Below, one piece after another: positions 5,188 to 9,760 of a stretch of 9,760 nt of DNA; within the stretch, counting starts at the first letter, position 1; each line of letters opens with the position of its first letter. A model generated the notes under the pieces. The model was not told the DNA's origin. It made no database searches and was given only the letters and a program-made list of their open reading frames with translations. The translations under genes were made by a program, and so were the position numbers. The stretch comes from Bacteroidia bacterium. GTDB lineage: Bacteria; Bacteroidota; Bacteroidia; Flavobacteriales; Flavobacteriaceae. The stretch is taken from positions 1 through 9,760 of the forward strand of contig JAUIAA010000052.1 of NCBI GenBank assembly GCA_030425715.1. The letters run 5' to 3'.

Positions 5188-5802
5188 ATGCATGTAGCTA
5201 TCGCAGGGAATATTGGTGCTGGAAAAACTACTTTAACCAGATTATTGGCCAAACATTATAAATGGGAACCCCATTTTGAATCGGTTACCGACAACCCTTA
5301 TTTAGACGATTTTTATAGTTCTATGGAGCGTTGGTCTTTTAACTTGCAAATATTCTTTTTAAATAGTCGCTTTCGTCAGATTTTAGAAATTCGAGAAAGC
5401 GGTAAAAATATCATTCAAGATAGAACGATATATGAAGATGCGCATATTTTTGCACCCAATTTACATGCCATGGGCTTGATGACCAATAGAGATTATGGCA
5501 ATTATGAATCTTTATTTGAATTGATGGAAAGGTTGGTCGCTCCGCCAGATTTATTAATTTACCTAAGAGCTAGTATTCCAACCTTAGTTGGGCAAATACA
5601 CAAAAGAGGAAGGGAATTTGAAAACTCTATCAGTATTGAATATTTAAGTAGATTAAATGAGCGTTATGAGGCCTGGATATCAAAATACACCAAAGGAAAA
5701 TTATTGATTATTGATATTGACAATTTAGACATAGTAGAAAAGCAAGAAGATTTAGGTTCGATCATTGATAGAATAGATGCCCAAATTCATGGTTTATTTT
5801 AA
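5188..5802 (+). CDS. Deoxynucleoside kinase (dNK / dGK-dAK family)
   Basis: A 204-residue cytoplasmic kinase that phosphorylates deoxyribonucleosides with ATP in the salvage of DNA precursors. The Walker A loop GNIGAGKTT spans residues 7-15. Glu31 followed by DNPYL (35-39) is the nucleoside-binding region typical of bacterial dAK/dGK-like enzymes. DRT at 78-80 with ED at 83-84 corresponds to the DRS/ERS-type motif with the active-site Arg. The LID is RGREFE at 140-145. Length and the DNPYL motif fit small bacterial deoxyadenosine/deoxyguanosine kinases better than thymidylate kinase, but base preference cannot be settled from sequence alone. A near-match -7 element TAACTTTA lies at 5148-5155, so the gene may have its own promoter. 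A strong terminator follows 26 bases after the stop. Confidence 0.92.
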   Translation: MHVAIAGNIGAGKTTLTRLLAKHYKWEPHFESVTDNPYLDDFYSSMERWSFNLQIFFLNSRFRQILEIRESGKNIIQDRTIYEDAHIFAPNLHAMGLMTNRDYGNYESLFELMERLVAPPDLLIYLRASIPTLVGQIHKRGREFENSISIEYLSRLNERYEAWISKYTKGKLLIIDIDNLDIVEKQEDLGSIIDRIDAQIHGLF

Positions 5803-5827
5803 TCATTTCCACCTATTTCTTAAGCAT

Positions 5828-5855
5828 AAAAAATCCCGCAATTGCGGGATTTTTA
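5828..5855. terminator. Bidirectional terminator between dNK and the exb operon
   Basis: A perfect 26-base palindrome (5829-5854). The arm AAAAATCCCGCAA pairs with TTGCGGGATTTTT, with five T on either strand after the GC-rich core. It lies between the stop of the plus-strand kinase (5802) and the stop of the minus-strand exbD (5880), so it can end both convergent transcripts. Confidence 0.92.
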
Positions 5856-5879
5856 GTTTTATAATCTAAAGAATGATTT

Positions 5880-6347
5880 CTATTTCTTCATGTTTTGCAT
5901 TATATCTCCTGTTAAGGTAGAATAATTAATTTTTAAAGCATCAACGTTTCTCAACTCTTCTTTAATATCGGTAATTGTACCAACATTGGTTTTAATATCT
6001 GCCTTAATAGATGTAGTTAGCAATGGAATTTCATCTTCAGAATGTGTTTCTCTTTCTGCAAAAATAAAATACTTTACATCTTTTACATCAGCAATTCTAT
6101 CATTCAACTGGATTTTATCTCCATTTTGACCTTCTACTTTACCTACATAAATATAGCTCACTAAACTTTTACGTTCTAGCTTTTTAACTTCAGTTGCCTT
6201 AGGTAATTCCGGTTTTTTAATTTTTAATTCTGTTTCACGCATTACGGTAGTAACCATAAAAAAGAACAATAACATAAATACAATATCTGGTAAAGACGCT
6301 GTAGATATACCCGGCATTCCTTTTTTCTTCTTTTTAAACTTTGACAT
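5880..6347 (-). CDS. exbD: ExbD/TolR-type biopolymer transport protein (second copy)
   Basis: A 155-residue inner-membrane protein with a very basic N-terminus (KKKKK at residues 5-9), one membrane helix at about 20-36, and a periplasmic domain. Asp21 in the LPDIVFMLLFFFMVTT segment corresponds to the single proton-carrying Asp of ExbD/TolR. The periplasmic part ends with a typical alternating region around residues 115-155 (KADIKTNVGTITDIKEELR). It would sit inside the ExbB pentamer and couple the proton gradient to TonB-like or Tol-like work at the outer membrane. It is the last gene of the operon, starts six bases after the stop of the first exbD, and is followed by a strong terminator. 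No TonB gene is present here, so whether it serves TonB, Tol or another partner is not known. Confidence 0.9.
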   Translation of the reverse strand: MSKFKKKKKGMPGISTASLPDIVFMLLFFFMVTTVMRETELKIKKPELPKATEVKKLERKSLVSYIYVGKVEGQNGDKIQLNDRIADVKDVKYFIFAERETHSEDEIPLLTTSIKADIKTNVGTITDIKEELRNVDALKINYSTLTGDIMQNMKK

Positions 6348-6353
6348 AAAAAA

Positions 6354-6944
6354 TTACTTTGTAGGTTCTGCTTCAGAAATAATCTGAGGATATTTCTTTT
6401 TAATATTCGCTATTTTATCTTTTAAAGCTTGGTTTCCAGGACTATTTTTAGAGTCTTTCAACAATTGGGTATAAGATACACCATAAAGTTTATTAGATAA
6501 GCGATTTCTCAATTCGGTATACGCACCAACCAATTCATTTTGAACTGCAATATAAGTTCCGTAGGAGGTTCCTCTATCACTTTCTAATGAAATAATTGCT
6601 TTGTTTGGATGATCTGATGATAGAGGGTCTTTCGCACCTTCACACCAATCACATTCTGCAGGTTCTGCTCCATCAATAGGATTACCTAAGCCACCACCAT
6701 TGTCAATAAATTTCATCGCTTCCGCTCTAATCTTATCAACAGTCATAAATTGGTCACCTTCTACTAATATATTTTTCTCCTTTAATTTAGGTGGTTCAAT
6801 ATCTTCCGGTTGTTTTTCAGGTAGCTTACGAGATATCCCTGTATCTACATCCATCGTAGTAGTTACTAAGAAGAATATTAGAAGTAGGAAGGCAATATCT
6901 GCCATGGACCCTGCATTAATTTCTGGTAAATCTCTTTTTGCCAT
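6354..6944 (-). CDS. exbD: ExbD/TolR-type biopolymer transport protein (first copy, with Cys-containing insert)
   Basis: A 196-residue ExbD homologue. The N-terminus MAKRDLPEINAGSMADIAFL leads into one membrane helix (about 15-31) with Asp16 as the proton-carrying residue, followed by VTTTMDVDTG. It is longer than the usual 130-150 residues. Between roughly residues 80 and 115 it carries a Gly/Pro/Asp-rich insert with the pair Cys98-Asp-Trp-Cys101, which would lie in the periplasm and could form a disulfide. The C-terminal part is charged and helical (DKIANIKKKYP). It overlaps no neighbour: four bases separate it from the upstream membrane-protein gene, and six from the second exbD. Two different ExbD subunits in one operon suggest a mixed dimer inside one ExbB channel, which is inference. 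Confidence 0.9.
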   Translation of the reverse strand: MAKRDLPEINAGSMADIAFLLLIFFLVTTTMDVDTGISRKLPEKQPEDIEPPKLKEKNILVEGDQFMTVDKIRAEAMKFIDNGGGLGNPIDGAEPAECDWCEGAKDPLSSDHPNKAIISLESDRGTSYGTYIAVQNELVGAYTELRNRLSNKLYGVSYTQLLKDSKNSPGNQALKDKIANIKKKYPQIISEAEPTK

Positions 6945-6948
6945 AATA

Positions 6949-7413
6949 TTATTTTGATACTAATGATTTAAGGAAGTCTCCTAAAATTCCTAATAAGGCA
7001 ATTCCTCCTAAAATAAGCGAATACCAAATACCTGTACTTACCCATTTAGAAATTGGACCTGCTTCACCATCTTTAATTACGTTTCCTGAAACATTGGTTA
7101 CCGCTGCATCTGAAGCCATTCCGTAAGAAATAGCCAAAATCACTCCTAATATCACCAATGATATCAATGCCATTTTTAATTGTTTAGGACTTTTTACCAA
7201 GTTAATTAACGAAAAAACAATGGCTAAAATTCCTGTTATGATCAACACAACTTTTGCAAAAGTTATGTAAGGAGAAATAATGCTATTTTGCAAGTCTACA
7301 CTTTCTTTAACTGCATCATCTCCTGCCATGATTATCCTTATTAAGAAGAAAACTGCAACTAAACCAATTACTCCTGTAACAATAGATAATATTTTAGATA
7401 GATTATTATTCAT
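6949..7413 (-). CDS. Small four-helix membrane protein of the exb operon, function unknown
   Basis: 154 residues with four predicted membrane helices at about residues 8-29, 49-72, 80-99 and 126-148. The longest loop (100-125) carries the sequence DAAVTNVSGNVIKDGEAGP. No enzymatic motif or conserved charged residue within the helices is obvious, and I do not recognise a named family. Its gene lies between exbB (10 bases upstream) and the first exbD (four bases downstream), inside a tightly packed operon, so it probably works with the ExbB-ExbD complex, for example in its assembly or stability. The four-helix topology differs from ExbB and ExbD, so it is not a degraded copy of either. Confidence 0.8.
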   Translation of the reverse strand: MNNNLSKILSIVTGVIGLVAVFFLIRIIMAGDDAVKESVDLQNSIISPYITFAKVVLIITGILAIVFSLINLVKSPKQLKMALISLVILGVILAISYGMASDAAVTNVSGNVIKDGEAGPISKWVSTGIWYSLILGGIALLGILGDFLKSLVSK

Positions 7414-7423
7414 AATTTATTTC

Positions 7424-8146
7424 TTATTTATTTCTGATCAAAAGATCAACTAATTTAATTGAAGCGTCTTCCATGTTGTTTACAATACTATCTACTTTAG
7501 AGATAATATAATTGTAAAATATTTGAAGAATAATTGCTACAACTAAACCAAATACGGTAGTTAATAATGCTACTTTAATACCCCCTGCTACTACTGCTGG
7601 AGAGATATCACCTGCTGCTTCAATAGAGTCAAATGCAGAAATCATACCAATTACAGTACCCATGAAACCAAGCATCGGTGCCAAGGCAATAAATAAGGAC
7701 AACCAAGAAACGTTTTTCTCTAGTAATCCCATTTGTACACCGCCATAAGCTACAACAGCTTTTTCTGCAGCGTCAACCCCTTCGTCCATTCTATCTAAAC
7801 CTTGGTAAAAGATAGAGGCAACTGGGCCTTTTGTATTTCTACATACTTCTTTAGCAGCTTCTACACCACCAGAACTCATTGCTTCTTCTACATTGTTTAC
7901 CAATTTATCGGTATTTGTAGTTGCCATGTTTAAATAAATAATTCTTTCAATGGCTATTGCTAAACCTAAAATAAGACAAACCAATACAATTCCCATAAAA
8001 AATGGTCCTCCTTCAATAAATCTTTGTTTCAACACTTGGTGAAAGGTTTTGTCTTCAACAACTGTTTCTGTTTGTGCATAAATGTTTTGAGCTGAGCTTA
8101 AAAACAATAATCCTGCTACTGCCAGGCTACTAGATACTTTTTTCAT
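7424..8146 (-). CDS. exbB: MotA/TolQ/ExbB proton channel family protein
   Basis: 240 residues. After a signal-peptide-like N-terminus (hydrophobic 8-18, then NIYAQ at 21-25), three membrane helices follow at about 50-72, 148-171 and 185-215. The APMLGFMGTVIGM segment (156-168) and ALLTTVFGL (193-201) are the hallmark channel-lining motifs of the family; the Thr pair at 196-197 lines the proton path. It forms the pentameric stator that carries protons for ExbD-driven work on the outer membrane. It is the first gene of the four-gene operon. A weak -7-like element TATCTTTA (8193-8186, minus strand) lies about 40 bases before the ATG, but no matching -33 site was seen. The extra N-terminal signal-like segment is common in ExbB proteins of Bacteroidota and Proteobacteria with an additional periplasmic part. 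Confidence 0.93.
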   Translation of the reverse strand: MKKVSSSLAVAGLLFLSSAQNIYAQTETVVEDKTFHQVLKQRFIEGGPFFMGIVLVCLILGLAIAIERIIYLNMATTNTDKLVNNVEEAMSSGGVEAAKEVCRNTKGPVASIFYQGLDRMDEGVDAAEKAVVAYGGVQMGLLEKNVSWLSLFIALAPMLGFMGTVIGMISAFDSIEAAGDISPAVVAGGIKVALLTTVFGLVVAIILQIFYNYIISKVDSIVNNMEDASIKLVDLLIRNK

Positions 8147-8193
8147 TTTTGTAGATCTTTGTTATTTAAATTTTAGTTAACGGGTTAAAGATA

Positions 8194-8216
8194 TAAAATT
8201 TTCTTTAAAAATTTTA
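8194..8216 (-). terminator. Possible AT-only hairpin after tRNA-Ser
   Basis: TAAAATTTT (8216-8208, minus strand) pairs with AAAATTTTA (8202-8194) around a five-base loop, just after the tRNA 3' end. It contains no G-C pair and no long T run after it, so termination would be weak at best. Confidence 0.25.
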
Positions 8217-8218
8217 CG

Positions 8219-8305
8219 CGGAGAGAAAGGGATTCGAACCCTTGTTACAATTTCTCATAAACACGCTTTCCAAGCGTGCGCCTTAAGCCACTCGGCCACC
8301 TCTCC
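8219..8305 (-). tRNA. tRNA-Ser (anticodon GGA)
   Basis: A complete class II tRNA of 87 bases. The acceptor arm GGAGAGG (8305-8299) pairs with TCTCTCC. The D arm contains GGCCGAGTGGCTTAAGGC. The anticodon arm is CACGC-TTGGAAA-GCGTG, with anticodon GGA reading TCC and TCT. It has a long variable arm and the T arm AAGGG-TTCGAAT-CCCTT, followed by discriminator G at 8219 as expected for serine tRNAs. The CCA end is not encoded, so it must be added after processing. It lies between ansA and exbB on the same strand, with 72 bases on either side. Confidence 0.97.
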
Positions 8306-8377
8306 TATATTTCTTCACTTTTTACAGACCGGCAAGTAACAAAAAAATATTAATATGTAAAAATATTTTTAATTAAA

Positions 8378-9409
8378 CTAACTTATTTCCCCCCTTAAAG
8401 GCTTTTCAAAAACAGCTTTAAATTCATTTGATGGGATTTTTTGCCCTAAAAGATATTTTAATTTTGCTACTGCCGATTCAGTGGTAATGTCCTTTCCACT
8501 GATGACTCCTAAGTTATTTAAATGCACACTTGTTTCGTAATGACCTTGTATTACACTTCCGCTAATACATTGAGTTACATTCACTACCGGTATTTTTTTA
8601 TCTATAACATGAGCCAATAATTTAGTAAACCAAGTAAAAGTTGGTGCATTGCCTGCGCCATAAGTTTCTAAAATTACCCCTTCTAAATTAGGTATTTCCA
8701 AAATACCCTTGACAATATGTTTATCTATTCCTGGGTAAAGTTTTAATATGACAATTTTAGCATCAAATTTTTTTCTTACAATTAGCTTTTTTGAAGTTTC
8801 TACTTTTTTTAATGCCCCTTCATTAAACAATAAATGCACTCCACTTTCGGCTAAAGGTGGATAATTTGGCGAATCAAAAGCTTCAAATTGCTCTGCGCTT
8901 ATTTTTGTTGTCCTATTGGCACGATACAATTTATACTCAAAATACAATCCCACTTCACCAATTTTAGGCAAACCTGCTTTTTGTGTAGCCGCAATTTGTA
9001 TGGCTGTAATTAAATTTTCTTTCGCATCAGTTCTTAAATCCCCTATTGGTAATTGCGACCCTGTAAATATCACAGGCTTGTTTAAATTTTCAAACATAAA
9101 ACTAATTGCCGATGCAGTATATGACATGGTATCTGTTCCCGTAAGCACCACAAATCCATCAATTTTATGATAATGTTCTTCAATAATATCTGCCAGTTTC
9201 ACCCAATATTTTGGGCACATATTTGAGGAATCTATTGGGGTATCAAATGAAATAGTCTGAATCTTACAATCTAACAGTTGTAATTCTGGAATCTTATCTT
9301 TAATTTGATTAAAATTAAATGCTTTTAAGGCATTTGTTTTGTAATCTTTTACCATACCAATGGTACCACCAGTATATATCAATAAAATATTTAGTACTTT
9401 TGTAATCAT
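8378..9409 (-). CDS. ansA: Type I L-asparaginase (cytoplasmic)
   Basis: 343 residues from the ATG at 9407-9409. A TTG one codon upstream could extend it by one residue but is the less likely start. The enzyme hydrolyses asparagine to aspartate and ammonia. The N-terminal YTGGTIGM motif (residues 12-19) carries the nucleophile Thr16, and the second active-site block TGTDTM (90-95) carries the Thr-Asp pair. GSQLPIGDLRTDAKENL (117-133) and LYRANRTTK (161-169) are conserved in the AnsA branch. No signal peptide is present, in agreement with the cytoplasmic type I enzyme rather than the periplasmic type II. The C-terminal third (ETYGAGNAPT, TQCISGSV) is the second domain, with a regulatory asparagine site in E. 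coli AnsA; whether that holds here cannot be seen. It is transcribed alone, with tRNA-Ser downstream and a divergent protease gene upstream. Confidence 0.95.
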   Translation of the reverse strand: MITKVLNILLIYTGGTIGMVKDYKTNALKAFNFNQIKDKIPELQLLDCKIQTISFDTPIDSSNMCPKYWVKLADIIEEHYHKIDGFVVLTGTDTMSYTASAISFMFENLNKPVIFTGSQLPIGDLRTDAKENLITAIQIAATQKAGLPKIGEVGLYFEYKLYRANRTTKISAEQFEAFDSPNYPPLAESGVHLLFNEGALKKVETSKKLIVRKKFDAKIVILKLYPGIDKHIVKGILEIPNLEGVILETYGAGNAPTFTWFTKLLAHVIDKKIPVVNVTQCISGSVIQGHYETSVHLNNLGVISGKDITTESAVAKLKYLLGQKIPSNEFKAVFEKPLRGEIS

Positions 9410-9463
9410 CAAAACATTTTTTCATAATTGTGCTGTAAAAGTATTAATTAAAATATATAAAAT

Positions 9464-9760
9464 ATGTCAGGTTCGTTTTTATTAATTGCTGTTATAGGTT
9501 TAGTGGGCATGTATGTACAATACCAATTAAAAAGCAAGTTTAAAAAATACTCTAAGTTACACTTACAAAACGGATTAAGTGGTAAAGAAATCGCGGAAAA
9601 AATGTTAGCCGATAATGGTATTTTTGATGTTAAAGTAATATCCGCAAAGGGACAATTAACTGATCATTATAATCCAGCAAATAAAACTGTAAACTTAAGT
9701 GAATCTGTTTACAATGAACGCAATGCTGCTGCTGCAGCTGTGGCGGCACATGAATGTGGT
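9464..9760 (+). CDS. Membrane zinc metallopeptidase (YugP-like), N-terminal part (cut by window edge)
   Basis: The first 99 residues are present and the frame is open to the window end. An N-terminal membrane helix spans about residues 3-20, followed by a basic stretch (KSKFKKYSK). The segment GLSGKEIAEKMLADNGIFDVKV, then DHYNPANKTVNLSESVY, and finally AAVAAHECG at 91-99 are characteristic of the YugP family (Zn_peptidase_2). The last residues visible, HECG, begin the zinc-binding HExxH motif, whose second His lies outside. The product is expected to be an integral membrane protein; its substrates are unknown. It is divergent from ansA with 54 bases between the starts. No TAnnTTTG element is evident in that gap on the plus strand. 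Confidence 0.9.
   Translation, partial: MSGSFLLIAVIGLVGMYVQYQLKSKFKKYSKLHLQNGLSGKEIAEKMLADNGIFDVKVISAKGQLTDHYNPANKTVNLSESVYNERNAAAAAVAAHECG

Noticed and set aside
8306..8377. Terminator for ansA in the AT-rich stretch before tRNA-Ser
   Set aside because: Only A/T self-complementary runs are present, with no GC-containing stem. ansA transcription may run into the tRNA or end without a classical hairpin.
9410..9412. TTG as start codon of asparaginase
   Set aside because: An ATG follows immediately at 9407-9409, and the conserved strand with YTGGTIG starts 11 residues later either way. The ATG is the simpler choice.

Overview
The window comes from an AT-rich member of the Bacteroidota, most likely a marine Flavobacteriaceae species. 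The evidence is the -33 TTG / -7 TAnnTTTG promoter pattern upstream of several genes, start codons without Shine-Dalgarno sites, the metY-metX gene order, an exbB/exbD/exbD cluster with an extra membrane protein, and a type I asparaginase of Bacteroidota type. The sequence shows no mobile element, CRISPR array or rRNA.

Left part (1-3553), methionine and SAM metabolism. metX (cut by the window edge) and metY run leftwards as an operon that turns homoserine into homocysteine. metK runs rightwards and converts methionine to S-adenosylmethionine. Two different RNA control systems sit back to back between them. The metY leader has a promoter and then two consecutive methionine-rich leader peptides (22 and 21 residues). 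Each peptide is followed by an intrinsic terminator and has a competing antiterminator pairing, so this looks like a tandem ribosome-stalling attenuator that senses charged tRNA-Met. The metK leader begins with a SAM-II riboswitch. Its conserved GCTAAAG element can also pair with the 5' arm of a downstream terminator, which gives a clear ON/OFF switch responding to SAM. Together the locus would measure methionine supply on one side and SAM on the other.

Middle part (3552-5854). A DUF71/Dph6-like ATP-binding protein converges on metK. A secreted protein of unknown function and a deoxynucleoside kinase follow on the plus strand. A strong symmetrical terminator separates the kinase from the next, convergent operon.

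Right part (5880-9760). A minus-strand operon encodes an ExbB/TolQ proton channel, a small four-helix membrane protein and two ExbD/TolR proteins, which form an energy-transducing complex for outer-membrane work. Upstream lie tRNA-Ser(GGA) and type I asparaginase, both on the minus strand. The window ends inside a plus-strand membrane zinc metallopeptidase, cut at its HECG motif.

The most interesting item is the tandem methionine attenuator at 1563-1885. Its pairing logic can be followed base by base, but neither its function nor its novelty can be proved from sequence alone.
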